The position numbers and the translations under genes were made by a program. This document shows, piece by piece, positions 38,301 through 46,881 of a DNA stretch of 64,000 nucleotides. Each line of letters opens with the position of its first letter. The stretch's first letter is position 1. Below the pieces are notes generated by a model, which saw nothing but the letters and a program-made list of their open reading frames with translations, had not been told where the DNA came from and searched no databases. This DNA is from an uncultured Paenibacillaceae bacterium (GTDB lineage Bacteria; Bacillota; Bacilli; Paenibacillales; K13): the NCBI GenBank assembly GCA_913056365.1, contig CAJXLT010000001.1, positions 682,001-746,000 on the forward strand, written 5' to 3'.

Positions 38301-39066
38301 GGAAGCATTGCGCCGAGAGCAAGCATGGCAGGAATGGCTAGCAGAGATGGAGCAGCTGTCCGGTCAAGACAAGGAGAAGCAGGCGCTGCAGCAAGAGATT
38401 CGCGAGCTTCTCTATTATGTGAAGCAGCGCTATAAGTTCCGCTTCGGTGAATGGTTGCAGGAAGCGTTCAATCCAGCTTCCTTGCGCGGGGATGTGCGAT
38501 CGACTAAGGACGCATTGTCAGAATGTTGGTTCGAGCTCGTGCAGCTGATCGACAATCACTTATCTCGTGAATTGCAGGCTACTACACTTCGAGTCGAGAA
38601 AGCTATGAGACGGATGCTTGTTGAGATGTGGGAAGAGTGGCGCAGACTATTCGCCGCGCGGTTCCCTTCTGCTGCGATTGCTGATTATGAACCGGTACCG
38701 CCGCCTACCCCTCTAATTGATGAATCAGCTGAATGGTTGAAGCCGGACTTGGCACGCTTGCAAAGCTTATATAAGAATGCGAAGCACTATTTCGAAGGCA
38801 ATGGTCGAGCGAATATGCGGGAGTGGCTGGAATCAGTCGTTACTCCGCAAGCGGAATCGTATGTGCAGCTTCATGAAGAACGGCTGCTTGTCTACTATGT
38901 TGAGCAATGGGAGTCAATGAGCGAGGAAGCGAACCAGCGCTGCCAGGAATTGGCTGAAGCGTATCAAGCAGGGGCGGCATCGATAGCGCACGATGCACAG
39001 TCCATCGCTATGCTTCGGACGACGATCACTGCGCTTGAACAAGAGCTTGCGCAATTGGACAACTAG
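35383..39066 (+). CDS. dynA: Double dynamin-like GTPase (DynA type)
   Basis: The 1227-residue protein contains two complete bacterial dynamin units in one chain, as in B. subtilis DynA (YpbR), a membrane-tethering and fusing GTPase that protects membranes under stress and phage attack. Unit 1 has P-loop GHFSAGKSS at residues 40-48, WLDTPGVDSTDD and NQIDKH. Unit 2 has GAFSAGKSS at about 646, LVDTPGADSIN and INAADL. Long Gln/Glu/Ala-rich coiled-coil helices lie between and after them. There are no membrane helices, so binding to lipid is peripheral. GGGGGAAA precedes the ATG. The gene stands alone, behind the tandem hairpins. Confidence 0.92.
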   Translation: MDLRNIAKQIEREGNQTAADQISELADKVQSGRLDIAFCGHFSAGKSSLINALSGAQLLPSSPIPTSANVVSIAKGEASAEVWMRMQDGSAAPQTVPLSQLDAVCRNSDEVVKVDIRYPVERLQEQTVWLDTPGVDSTDDAHARATESALHLADAVLYVMDYNHVQSETNFTFARELEDRGKPLFLIVNQIDKHRDSELPFEAYAQGVRRAFADWHIQPQDYFFLTLKQPDHPHNEWRRLTAMLNQLQLHREALIQRNVIASAQHLIRTHKQHRLLAQEEQREQLQEAAQSIQNLTPEGRQELEEAEQLRAEWDTKPADWKQELGKILDSANITPADTRELARLMIESRRSGFRVGWLFAGGKTEQERKMRLQAFTDKFAEDAESQIVWHLRSWLNELTSQELREGTAVDWGQTIRLELNAEHLASMVKEQATVTGEYVLNYMRDAAAEVKLALRKQALAVLEHIERQWRSALEKERMALDTKLEHVRQAEAAQAQLEQWDHALEQEEQALLTQLPPMPALPKISAEISGAAADRAGTAGEQLASQPAQRELALVASHTQSAAAASYEMQAAEPVPLAKESDWTDAAEGLAVSGGKVRDRAEEAARLLELTVQKADAFPALRHTVKELRERADRLRDRRFSLALFGAFSAGKSSFANALMGEPLLPVSPNPTTAAINRILPVDEEHAHGSACIVMKREDVLWEDMQHSMQALGLTADTPEDAIMRIRQVKPERVRPKGKPHLAFLSAVAEGWERNARMLGSTLDADLEVFRQYAAVESDSCFVERIDVYVDAPLTRSGMMLVDTPGADSINARHTGVAFQYMKNADAILFITYYNHAFSLADREFLRQLGQVKDAFDMDKMFFVINAADLAADEQELEDVTKHLADNLGRFEIRHPRVYPVSSLDALEAKQSRKASKLEQSGWGRLERELSKFGLEELSELAVQSAMQEVKQVIRTLEDWKRMATSDQAEREQEALRREQAWQEWLAEMEQLSGQDKEKQALQQEIRELLYYVKQRYKFRFGEWLQEAFNPASLRGDVRSTKDALSECWFELVQLIDNHLSRELQATTLRVEKAMRRMLVEMWEEWRRLFAARFPSAAIADYEPVPPPTPLIDESAEWLKPDLARLQSLYKNAKHYFEGNGRANMREWLESVVTPQAESYVQLHEERLLVYYVEQWESMSEEANQRCQELAEAYQAGAASIAHDAQSIAMLRTTITALEQELAQLDN

Positions 39067-39086
39067 CATGTGTATCAACCTTAGAC

Positions 39087-39117
39087 ACCGTCCCGGACAT
39101 ACATGCGGGGCGGTTTT
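39087..39117 (+). terminator. Rho-independent terminator after dynA
   Basis: ACCGTCCCG at 39087-39095 pairs with CGGGGCGGT at 39106-39114 (one G-T pair), followed by T residues. Confidence 0.75.
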
Positions 39118-39212
39118 GTTGTACAGCTGAAGCCGATTATGCGGAAGATGTCGATCCAGTTGCAAATCGTGTACAATACGATTAACCTTATGGGTATGAA
39201 GGGGGAGGGACG

Positions 39213-40004
39213 TTGAAAACATCGCGTTGGTTATGGCCGCTGCTTGCGATCAGCTCCTTGGCAGCGTGTCTACTGCTGATAAGCGGCTTGATCTATGGCA
39301 TCAGCACGATCCTGTATCCCGCTGAATCGAACCTGCAAAGAGTGAATGTTGAACGGGATGATCAGTTGAACGAAGATGGGGTATGGACGATTCTCGCTTT
39401 GGGAGACTCCATAACGAAGGGGACTGGAGACGCTACTAGCAAAGGGTACGCCGGTCAAGTTCGGGATGCGGTTGATGCATGGGACGATACGGAGGTTCGA
39501 TTGATCAATATGGCCGTTAACGGCTATACGACCGAACAGCTGCATACACAGATCGAGCAGCAGAATGGCGTCATCGTATCCATTCAGCAGGCTGATGCGA
39601 TCTTGCTGTCGATCGGTGTGAATGATCTATATACGCCTGGTGAGGAAGTGCTGCCGGAAGATGTGGCGGACAGCATGACACAGGCGCTGTCGCGAATCGA
39701 AGACATCGTACAAGCCTTGACAGAACTGAACACGGATGTGCGTATTCTATATACGGGCTTATACCATCCGCTGCGTGAGATCGATCCGGATGGTGAGCTG
39801 GCTGCCTTACTGCGTGAGTGGAATTACCAGGTGATGCAAGTGGCGGATGCTTACCCGCAGGTTGTATTCGTGCCGACCTATGATCTGTTCGGCGATAACG
39901 GCACGCGCTACTTGTCCGGAGATCATTATCATCCGAACGAGGAAGGCTACAAGCGCATCGCTGCTCGTATTATGCAGGTGCTGGAGGAGGATTGGCATGA
40001 GTAG
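39213..40004 (+). CDS. SGNH/GDSL-family hydrolase, membrane-anchored
   Basis: The 263-residue protein has one N-terminal membrane segment or signal anchor (about 9-30) and an external SGNH hydrolase domain. Motif blocks are ILALGDSITKGTGD (nucleophile Ser), the Gly of MAVNGYTTEQL, SIGVNDLY (block III Asn) and SGDHYHPNEEGY with the Asp and His of the triad. Such enzymes are lipases, esterases or deacetylases of surface polymers; the substrate is not predictable. The start is TTG behind AAGGGGGAGGG. It overlaps the ABC ATPase gene by 8 bases, which suggests joint expression. Confidence 0.85.
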   Translation: MKTSRWLWPLLAISSLAACLLLISGLIYGISTILYPAESNLQRVNVERDDQLNEDGVWTILALGDSITKGTGDATSKGYAGQVRDAVDAWDDTEVRLINMAVNGYTTEQLHTQIEQQNGVIVSIQQADAILLSIGVNDLYTPGEEVLPEDVADSMTQALSRIEDIVQALTELNTDVRILYTGLYHPLREIDPDGELAALLREWNYQVMQVADAYPQVVFVPTYDLFGDNGTRYLSGDHYHPNEEGYKRIAARIMQVLEEDWHE

Positions 40005-40962
40005 CAGCAAGGCATCAGCTGTATTGAAGGTGCAGAATGTGAAGAAGAAAATTAAGAATAAATGGATTATACAAGGTGTAAGCTTCGCTATATATGAAGG
40101 TGAAGTGTTCGGATTCCTAGGACCGAACGGCTCGGGCAAGACGACGACGATCCGGATGCTGGTCGATCTTATTCGACCGACAGAAGGAACGATTGAAGTA
40201 TGCGGGAAGCAAGTGCAGAAGGAACATGACGCAGCCTTGCAGCAAATAGGAAGCATCGTAGAGAATCCCGAGCTGTATCCTTATTTGACAGGGTGGGAGA
40301 ATTTAGAGCACTTTGCCGGCATGCTGCCGGGGGTCACCTATGACCGAATACGGGAAGTAACCGATATTGTCGGTATGGGGGCGCGCATGCACGACAAGGT
40401 GAGAACCTATTCGCTCGGTATGCGTCAACGACTCGGTATTGCGCAGGCACTGCTTGGGAACCCGAAGCTGCTCATTCTGGATGAGCCTACGAATGGACTT
40501 GATCCACAAGGGATCAAGGAATTACGCGCCTTTATTCGCAAGCTTGCAGACGGAGGACTCAGTATTTTTATATCCAGTCATCTGCTCAGTGAGGTGCAGA
40601 TGATGTGCGATCGAGTAGCCATTATTCGACGCGGTGCGGTCATTGCCGAAGGTCGTGTATCCGAGCTGCTGCAGGATGCGATGAATCGGATACAGTGGCG
40701 GCTGCATCCGCGAGACCAAGCGCAGGAGCTTCTGACTCGCATGGATGGAGTGGAGCTGATAGAAGATGCTGGCAGGGAGGATGATCTCCATCCAGTCGAT
40801 GATGAATGGTCATACATATGGACACAGATGGAGCCGGAGCTCGTACCGCAAGCTGTAGCTGAGCTGACCAAGCATGGCGTATCCATATATGGCGTAGAGG
40901 TGAAGCCGCCGTCATTAGAGACGCTGTTCTTGACCTTGACGGAGGGGGAGAGCATTGAATAG
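39997..40962 (+). CDS. ABC transporter ATP-binding protein (ABC-2 export type)
   Basis: The 321-residue ATPase has Walker A GPNGSGKT at about residues 42-49, a Q-loop region SIVENPELYPYLTGWENL, the signature YSLGMRQRLGIAQAL, Walker B LLILDEPTNGLDP and the H-loop SSHLLSE. The C-terminal 90 residues form the extra domain common in exporters of the bacitracin/lantibiotic-immunity or Ytr type. The start at 39997 follows GGAGGAGG; the frame is open for 50 codons upstream inside the previous gene, without a site. It overlaps its permease by 8 bases. The cargo is unknown. Confidence 0.92.
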   Translation: MSSSKASAVLKVQNVKKKIKNKWIIQGVSFAIYEGEVFGFLGPNGSGKTTTIRMLVDLIRPTEGTIEVCGKQVQKEHDAALQQIGSIVENPELYPYLTGWENLEHFAGMLPGVTYDRIREVTDIVGMGARMHDKVRTYSLGMRQRLGIAQALLGNPKLLILDEPTNGLDPQGIKELRAFIRKLADGGLSIFISSHLLSEVQMMCDRVAIIRRGAVIAEGRVSELLQDAMNRIQWRLHPRDQAQELLTRMDGVELIEDAGREDDLHPVDDEWSYIWTQMEPELVPQAVAELTKHGVSIYGVEVKPPSLETLFLTLTEGESIE

Positions 40963-41944
40963 TCTATTGCCGCTCGTACGCAATGAGATGCTGAAACTAT
41001 GGAAGAAGAAGCGATTCTTCGTCATTATCGGTATTATTGCAGTGCTGATTCCGATCTTTACTTATGCGCAGCTGCGGGTATCGCTCGATCGCCAAGAACA
41101 GATCGGAACAAGTGATTGGCGCGTGAGTCTCCAACAGCGTATTAACGACTACGCGAACCGGATGAGCAGCCCGCGAGTAATCGAAGAATGGCGCAAATGG
41201 ATGTCTGTCGAAGTGCAGCGGCTGCAATATTATTTGGATCATGATGTGAATCCCGAGGAACCGAGCGGTGTGACCTTTACGAGGGAGTTCGTTAAGAATG
41301 CGGTTGGCTTGTTCGTTCCGCTGCTCGTCATGGTCATTGCTTCAGACTTAGTATCGTCGGAGCACGCACAAGGTACGATCAAACTTCTGCTTACACGGCC
41401 AGTCAGCCGTTGGAAGGTGCTCTTATCGAAGTATTTGGCCATGTTATTGTATGTTTCGCTCATTGTGACCGCGCTGGCAGCTCTGTGCTATATTATTTCA
41501 GGTGCGGTATTCGGGTACGGCGGCTGGCATGCGCCGACATTGATCGGATTTCAGGTCGCAGGTGCGGATATCGATACGTCCAATGTGAATATGATTGCAC
41601 AATGGCGGTTTATTCTAATGGAGCTTGGGCTTGTTTTTTACACAGGTGTGCTCGTTGGGTGTATCGCTCTGATGGTGTCTGTCATCGTGAGAAGCACTGC
41701 TGCAGGCATGGGAATTATGCTGGCGACCTTGATTGCAGGTACAATCTTGAGCAACATGGTATCATCATGGGAAAGCGCGAAATATTTTTTTATGGTCAAT
41801 ATGGATTTAGTCCGTTATCTGAGTGGAGATATACCGCCGATTGAAGGGATGAATCTGAGCTTTTCCCTCTGGGTGCTGACAGTATGGGCAGCAGCTTCGA
41901 TCATCGTATCGTTCTCCGTATTTACCCGCCGTGATGTGTATTAA
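40955..41944 (+). CDS. ABC transporter permease (ABC-2 type)
   Basis: The 329-residue integral membrane protein has a membrane segment at about 20-42, an extracellular helical region (about 45-110), then five more segments, as in ABC-2 permeases of the NosY/YtrC kind. The motif SSEHAQGTIKLLLTRPVSRWKVLLSKYLA near 140-168 is the usual coupling helix block. The start is TTG behind GGAGGGGGAG, overlapping the ATPase stop. It forms the exporter together with the preceding ATPase. Confidence 0.9.
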   Translation: MNSLLPLVRNEMLKLWKKKRFFVIIGIIAVLIPIFTYAQLRVSLDRQEQIGTSDWRVSLQQRINDYANRMSSPRVIEEWRKWMSVEVQRLQYYLDHDVNPEEPSGVTFTREFVKNAVGLFVPLLVMVIASDLVSSEHAQGTIKLLLTRPVSRWKVLLSKYLAMLLYVSLIVTALAALCYIISGAVFGYGGWHAPTLIGFQVAGADIDTSNVNMIAQWRFILMELGLVFYTGVLVGCIALMVSVIVRSTAAGMGIMLATLIAGTILSNMVSSWESAKYFFMVNMDLVRYLSGDIPPIEGMNLSFSLWVLTVWAAASIIVSFSVFTRRDVY

Positions 41945-41947
41945 GGG

Positions 41948-41975
41948 TTGCCGAGTCAAGTTGACATGATATAAT
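41948..41975 (+). promoter_or_regulatory. Promoter of parE-parC
   Basis: TTGCCG (41948) and a perfect extended -10 TGATATAAT (TATAAT at 41970-41975) are 16 bases apart, 37 bases before the parE start. Confidence 0.7.
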
Positions 41976-42011
41976 GCTAATGAAGTATTGAACGAAGAAG
42001 GGGGCGCACCA

Positions 42012-44093
42012 ATGGCGGAACAGCTCGATCTATTCGGGATCCCCATGCAGGACAAAGCTAAGTCCGGCACTAGCAGAGCGACGACTGAATTGGCTTCGAA
42101 GCAGCAAGCAGCCGGGAGCATACAGAAGCAACAGGACGCGGCAGCAGCCGCAACGATGTCGAAGCAAGGCGCCGACTACGGCGATGATGATATACAGGTG
42201 CTGGAAGGACTCGTCGCTGTTCGGAAACGTCCAGGAATGTACATAGGAAGCACTAGCGCTTCAGGCTTGCACCATCTAGTATGGGAGATCGTCGACAATG
42301 CGGTGGACGAGCATCTGGCGAAGCATTGTACGCAAATTGACGTCACGCTCCATAAGGACGGAGCCGTTACCGTTCAAGACAACGGACGCGGTATTCCGAC
42401 AGGGATGCATAAGACAGGCGTACCGACACCGCAGGTAGTCTTCACTGTGCTGCATGCAGGCGGCAAGTTCGGCGGCGGCGGGTACAAGAAATCCGGCGGC
42501 TTGCATGGTGTTGGTGCTTCGGTGACGAATGCGTTGTCCGAATGGCTCGTCGTTGATATTTATCGCGACGGCAAGATTCATCGCCAACGCTTTGAATATT
42601 GGGTTGATGAAGTGAATAAGGAGCGTGTAGGCGAACCGGTTACGGGGCTTGACATTATCGGCAATACGAACCGCACAGGCACGAAGGTTACGTTCAAGCC
42701 GGACAAGCGTGTATTCGCAACGGTTCAGCTGAACGGGGACACATTGTCTGAGCGACTGCAGGAGATCGCCTTCCTTAATTCCGGACTGAAGGTGACATTG
42801 AAGGACGAGCGGGATGACAGGCATGATGAATTTATGTATGAAGGCGGCGCAAGTGAGTTCGTGCGCTTCTTGAATGAAGGGAAGACCGCGCTTCATGAGG
42901 TGATTCATTTCACAGGGGATAAGGACGACATCGAGGTTGAAGTGGCGCTGCAATACAATGACGGATATACGGAGACGATCGCCTCCTTCGTGAATGCGAT
43001 TCCGACACGGGGCGGGGGCACGCATGAGACTGGCTTCAAGACAGCGTTCACGCGGGTGATGAACGAGTATGCTCGGAAAACCGGTATATTGAAGGAGAAG
43101 GACAAGAATCTCGATGGCACCGACCTCCGTGAAGGCATGATGGCTGTTGTGAACATCAAGATGGCTGAGGTAGAGTTCGTCGGGCAGACGAAGGACCAGC
43201 TAGGCAGTTCATCTGCCAGAAGCGCAGTCGATACAGTCGCCTCTGAGCAACTAGCTGTCTTCTTGGAAGAGAATCCTCAGACAGCGCAGAGCTTGATTAA
43301 AAAAGCAGTCCAAGCGTCTAAGGCGCGCGAAGCTGCTCGCAAAGCGCGCGAAGAGGTACGCAGCGGGAAGAAGGGCAAAAGTCAAAGCTCGAATCTTGGC
43401 GGCAAGCTTACACCTGCCCAATCCAAGGATTATGCCCGCAACGAGCTGTTCATCGTCGAAGGTGATTCTGCCGGCGGCTCAGCGAAGCAAGGGCGGGATT
43501 CGCGCCATCAGGCGATCTTGCCGTTGAAGGGCAAGCCGATGAACCCGGAGAAGGCGAAGCTGCCGGACATTCTGAAGAACGACGAATACAGGGCGATTAT
43601 CGCGGCAATCGGTGCAGGCGTAGGTCCGGAATTCGAGGCAGAGGAGTCCAATTACGGCAAAATTATTATTATGACGGACGCAGATACGGACGGTGCGCAT
43701 ATTCAGGTGCTGCTGCTGACGTTCTTCTATCGCTATATGAAGCCGTTGATTGATGCAGGCAAGGTGTACATAGCGCAACCGCCGTTATACAAAGTTACGA
43801 AAAAAGGCAAGTCGCGAGAGATGCGTTACGCTTGGACGGATGAGCAGCTGCAGGTAGCGGTCAAGGAACTGGGCCGTAATGTAGAGCTGCAACGCTACAA
43901 GGGCTTAGGCGAGATGAATCCGGATCAATTATGGGAAACGACGATGGACCCGGAACAACGCATCTTGCTCCAGGTGCAGATTGAAGATGCGGCCAAGGCG
44001 GAGCGGCGGGTCACGACATTGATGGGAGACAAGGTTGATCCGCGCAAGCGCTGGATTATTGATAACGTGGATTTTACAGAATTTGAAGCGTAG
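42012..44093 (+). CDS. parE: DNA topoisomerase IV subunit B
   Basis: ParE is the ATPase subunit of topoisomerase IV, which unlinks daughter chromosomes. The 693-residue protein has the GHKL ATPase domain ([20 protein letters not shown] and [14 protein letters not shown]), the transducer domain and the TOPRIM domain ([14 protein letters not shown] and DADTDGAHI), ending with [18 protein letters not shown]. Compared with usual ParE proteins of about 650 residues it has an extra N-terminus of about 55 residues rich in Gln, Ala and Ser, beginning [10 protein letters not shown]. The conserved part begins at [19 protein letters not shown] precedes the ATG. It is 41 bases before parC. Confidence 0.96.
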   Translation: MAEQLDLFGIPMQDKAKSGTSRATTELASKQQAAGSIQKQQDAAAAATMSKQGADYGDDDIQVLEGLVAVRKRPGMYIGSTSASGLHHLVWEIVDNAVDEHLAKHCTQIDVTLHKDGAVTVQDNGRGIPTGMHKTGVPTPQVVFTVLHAGGKFGGGGYKKSGGLHGVGASVTNALSEWLVVDIYRDGKIHRQRFEYWVDEVNKERVGEPVTGLDIIGNTNRTGTKVTFKPDKRVFATVQLNGDTLSERLQEIAFLNSGLKVTLKDERDDRHDEFMYEGGASEFVRFLNEGKTALHEVIHFTGDKDDIEVEVALQYNDGYTETIASFVNAIPTRGGGTHETGFKTAFTRVMNEYARKTGILKEKDKNLDGTDLREGMMAVVNIKMAEVEFVGQTKDQLGSSSARSAVDTVASEQLAVFLEENPQTAQSLIKKAVQASKAREAARKAREEVRSGKKGKSQSSNLGGKLTPAQSKDYARNELFIVEGDSAGGSAKQGRDSRHQAILPLKGKPMNPEKAKLPDILKNDEYRAIIAAIGAGVGPEFEAEESNYGKIIIMTDADTDGAHIQVLLLTFFYRYMKPLIDAGKVYIAQPPLYKVTKKGKSREMRYAWTDEQLQVAVKELGRNVELQRYKGLGEMNPDQLWETTMDPEQRILLQVQIEDAAKAERRVTTLMGDKVDPRKRWIIDNVDFTEFEA

Positions 44094-44104
44094 TTGGTTC
44101 AAAT

Positions 44105-44118
44105 TCGCAAATTTGCGA
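44105..44118. other. 14-bp perfect palindrome between parE and parC
   Basis: TCGCAAATTTGCGA is a perfect dyad just before the parC ribosome site. It may be an operator or chance; no T-run follows, so it is not a terminator. Confidence 0.4.
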
Positions 44119-44134
44119 TCAGGCAGGTGAAGGT

Positions 44135-46570
44135 ATGAGCGTACTCGAACAATTTTTACCGGCTTTCTTGGAAGAAGTCGTCGGCGACAGATTCGGCCGC
44201 TATTCTAAATATATTATTCAAGACCGCGCTATTCCTGATATTCGGGATGGCCTTAAACCCGTACAGCGGCGTATTCTGTATGCAATGTACGAAGCGGGGA
44301 ACACCCCGGATAAACCTTATCGCAAATCAGCCAAAACGGTAGGCGACGTGATGGGCAATTATCATCCGCATGGCGATTCCTCGATCTATGACGGCATGGT
44401 GCGGATGGCGCAGCCATGGAAGATGGCGCATGTGCTGATTGACGGTCACGGCAACTGGGGATCGACGGATGATGATCCTCCTGCAGCGATGCGCTATACA
44501 GAAGCAAGACTGGCTTCTATCGCGATGGAGATGATGCGTGATATTGAGAAGCGCACAGTGCCGTTCAAGGATAATTTCGATAATACGGCGAAGGAGCCGG
44601 TCGTTCTTCCGGCACGCTTTCCGAACTTGCTCGTGAACGGGGTGAGCGGAATCTCCTCGGGATTCGCTACAGAAATTCCGCCGCACAATTTGCGCGAAGT
44701 GATCGATGCATGTACGGCGTATATCGACGATGACTTGATCTCACTCGAGGATCTTATGAAGATCGTCCGCGGTCCCGATTTCCCGACAGGCGGTACGATT
44801 ATGGGCGAAGCGGGTATACAAGATGCTTACCGCTCCGGGAAAGGTCGGATCGTGCTTCGCGCCAAGACAGAGGTCGAGGATCTGCGCGGCGGCAAGCAAC
44901 AGATCGTCGTCACAGAAATTCCTTATCAGGTCGTCAAGTCCAGACTTGTAACCGCGATGGAGAATATTCGTCTGGAGAAGAAGGTAGAAGGGATTGCCGA
45001 AGTTCGGGATGAGAGCGGCCGCAACGGCCTGCGCATCGTCATAGAGTTGAAGAAGGACGCTGACGCACAGGGGATATTGGCTTACTTGCTGAAGAAGACA
45101 GATTTGCAAGTTAGCTATAATTTCAATATGGTTGCGATCGTCAACAAGACGCCTAAGCAGCTCGGCTTGAAGGATATGATTGCTGCTTACGTGCTGCATC
45201 AGAAGGAGATTGTCACGCATCGGACGCAGTTCGATCTGGAGAAGGCCGAAGACAAGGCACATGTCTTAGAAGGACTCGTGAAAGCATTAGACCTACTTGA
45301 CGATGTGATCGCTACGATTAAGGCTTCGAAGAACCGGCAAGATGCGCAGAACAACCTTATATCTGCTTACGGCTTTACAGAACGTCAGTCTGATGCGATT
45401 CTGACCTTGCAATTGTACAGATTGACGAATCTGGAGATCAGCTCGTTGGAGAAGGAATTGAAGGCGGTTCGCAAGCAGATTGCTTATTTGCGCAGTATTC
45501 TGGACAGCGAACGCAAGCTTATGACAGTCATCAAGGATGAATTGTCGGAAATTCGGGACAAATACGGCATTGCGCGACGCTCTGACATTCAGGGCGAAGT
45601 AGAAGAAGTCAAGGTCAGCTTGGAAGTCATGGTCAATCCGGAGGATGTCAAAGTAACGCTCTCTGGAGACGGCTACATTAAGCGCACATCGTTGCTGTCC
45701 TTCAACCGATCCGGCGGTGAGGCGGAATCAACGGGACTGAAGGAAGGCGACTACTTGCGCTATATGCTCGAGGTCAATACGTTAGATAGCTTGTTGATCT
45801 TCACGGACAAGGGACAATATTACTTGCTGCCTGTTCACCAAATACCTGAATATAAGTGGAAGGATAACGGGACTGCGATCGTCAATGTGTTGCCGATTCC
45901 GAAGGATGACCGGATCATTCAAGTGTTGTCTGTTCGTGAATTTGACCAGCCGAATACGTCGCTCGTATTCGTAACGCGCAAGGGACAGGTGAAACGTACA
46001 GAGCTGAAGGAATACTTCACGAATCGCTCGAAGGCGATTACAGCATGCAAGCTTGCCGAGGATGACACAGTGGTAGCTGTACATATGAGCAGCAGTGAGC
46101 AGGACATACTGCTTGTCACTAAGCAGGGCATGAGCATTCGCTTCCATGAAGGCGAGGCGAAGCCTATGGGCCGTGCAGCAGGCGGTGTACGTGGCATGCA
46201 GCTGAAGGATGGCGATGAACTTATTGCGGCATTGTGGGTGGAAGAGGATGAAGGGGAGATCATGGTCATATCTGATATCGGCTATGCCAAACGTACACTA
46301 GTAGCTGATTACACCGTACAGGCACGCGGCGGCAAAGGGATGCAAACCTTCGCATTCAAGGAAGGCAAGCGCGTGCGTCCGAACGGAAACAGCTTAATTG
46401 GTGCCTTCTTTGTGAGGGAAGCGACAGAGCTGGCGGTAGCGATGGCTGACAGCGAGCTGGTGCGGTTTTCTTCAGAGGATACGCCGATAGAAGAGCGCAA
46501 GTCAACCGGCAAGCTTATTAGCGGCATTGGCAAATCTCCTGCTATTGTGGAGGTGCTGCGGCGCGCTTGA
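44135..46570 (+). CDS. parC: DNA topoisomerase IV subunit A
   Basis: ParC is the DNA-cutting subunit of topoisomerase IV. The 811-residue protein has the winged-helix core with catalytic Tyr121 in [10 protein letters not shown], the [19 protein letters not shown] block and a C-terminal beta-propeller with repeated strands ([28 protein letters not shown] and AKRTLVADY). In the quinolone region ([12 protein letters not shown]) the resistance-linked serine is the wild-type Ser82, and the acidic position is Asp86 instead of the common Glu. It is co-transcribed with parE, and a strong terminator follows. Confidence 0.96.
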   Translation: MSVLEQFLPAFLEEVVGDRFGRYSKYIIQDRAIPDIRDGLKPVQRRILYAMYEAGNTPDKPYRKSAKTVGDVMGNYHPHGDSSIYDGMVRMAQPWKMAHVLIDGHGNWGSTDDDPPAAMRYTEARLASIAMEMMRDIEKRTVPFKDNFDNTAKEPVVLPARFPNLLVNGVSGISSGFATEIPPHNLREVIDACTAYIDDDLISLEDLMKIVRGPDFPTGGTIMGEAGIQDAYRSGKGRIVLRAKTEVEDLRGGKQQIVVTEIPYQVVKSRLVTAMENIRLEKKVEGIAEVRDESGRNGLRIVIELKKDADAQGILAYLLKKTDLQVSYNFNMVAIVNKTPKQLGLKDMIAAYVLHQKEIVTHRTQFDLEKAEDKAHVLEGLVKALDLLDDVIATIKASKNRQDAQNNLISAYGFTERQSDAILTLQLYRLTNLEISSLEKELKAVRKQIAYLRSILDSERKLMTVIKDELSEIRDKYGIARRSDIQGEVEEVKVSLEVMVNPEDVKVTLSGDGYIKRTSLLSFNRSGGEAESTGLKEGDYLRYMLEVNTLDSLLIFTDKGQYYLLPVHQIPEYKWKDNGTAIVNVLPIPKDDRIIQVLSVREFDQPNTSLVFVTRKGQVKRTELKEYFTNRSKAITACKLAEDDTVVAVHMSSSEQDILLVTKQGMSIRFHEGEAKPMGRAAGGVRGMQLKDGDELIAALWVEEDEGEIMVISDIGYAKRTLVADYTVQARGGKGMQTFAFKEGKRVRPNGNSLIGAFFVREATELAVAMADSELVRFSSEDTPIEERKSTGKLISGIGKSPAIVEVLRRA

Positions 46571-46619
46571 CCGCCGTTACAGCATCAGACAGAATGGCTT
46601 AATCATTTCGAATGAGATC

Positions 46620-46662
46620 GATCAGGCAGCTGACTTCCCGGTCAGCCTGCTTGATCTTTTTT
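46620..46662 (+). terminator. Rho-independent terminator after parC
   Basis: GATCAGGCAGCTGAC at 46620-46634 pairs with GTCAGCCTGCTTGATC at 46641-46656 with one bulge, followed by six T residues. Confidence 0.9.
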
Positions 46663-46736
46663 GTTGTATGGCACACATTCATGTGTATGTTGCTAGCATA
46701 TATAAGTATGTAGGGACGGCAAATCTGGTAATGAGC

Positions 46737-46763
46737 GAAACTTTTTGCCGTTCACGAACGTTT
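46737..46763 (+). promoter_or_regulatory. Candidate ECF sigma-factor promoter
   Basis: GAAAC at 46737-46741 and CGTTT at 46759-46763 are 17 bases apart, with T-rich sequence right after the -35. This is the pattern of Bacillus ECF sigma factors (GAAAC-N16/17-CGT), linked with cell-envelope stress. Confidence 0.55.
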
Positions 46764-46785
46764 AAATGAGAAAGGAGTGGCAAAA

Positions 46786-46881
46786 CTGAGAACGCAGAGT
46801 CATTGCAAGAGCCGCATGATGGAATGGCCTTCACAAGCGCGAAAACAATGCGGACCCGTATCCAACCTGGAGGTGAACTGA
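46786..46881 (+). other. Possible short leader reading frame overlapping the lipoprotein start
   Basis: A GGAG site at 46774 is followed by a 31-codon frame from CTG at 46786 (or ATG at 46816) whose TGA shares a base with the lipoprotein ATG (TGATG). A CTG start is rare and the peptide has no recognisable motif, so this may be chance. Confidence 0.2.

Noticed and set aside
37080-38322. Several antisense frames of 100-240 codons inside dynA
   Set aside because: They lie opposite the second dynamin domain, show Ser/Arg/Leu composition typical of shadow frames, and have no start signals.
41961-41975. TTGACA directly before TATAAT as a promoter pair for parE
   Set aside because: They are only about 4 bases apart, far from the 16-18 needed; the extended -10 with TTGCCG 16 bases upstream is used instead.
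42276-43025. Long antisense open frame (249 codons) inside parE
   Set aside because: It is fully inside a strongly conserved topoisomerase gene on the other strand, has no ribosome site and no recognisable motif; it mirrors the codon bias of parE.
46527-46769. 80-codon frame starting inside parC
   Set aside because: It runs through the parC terminator hairpin and into the ECF promoter; no ribosome site.
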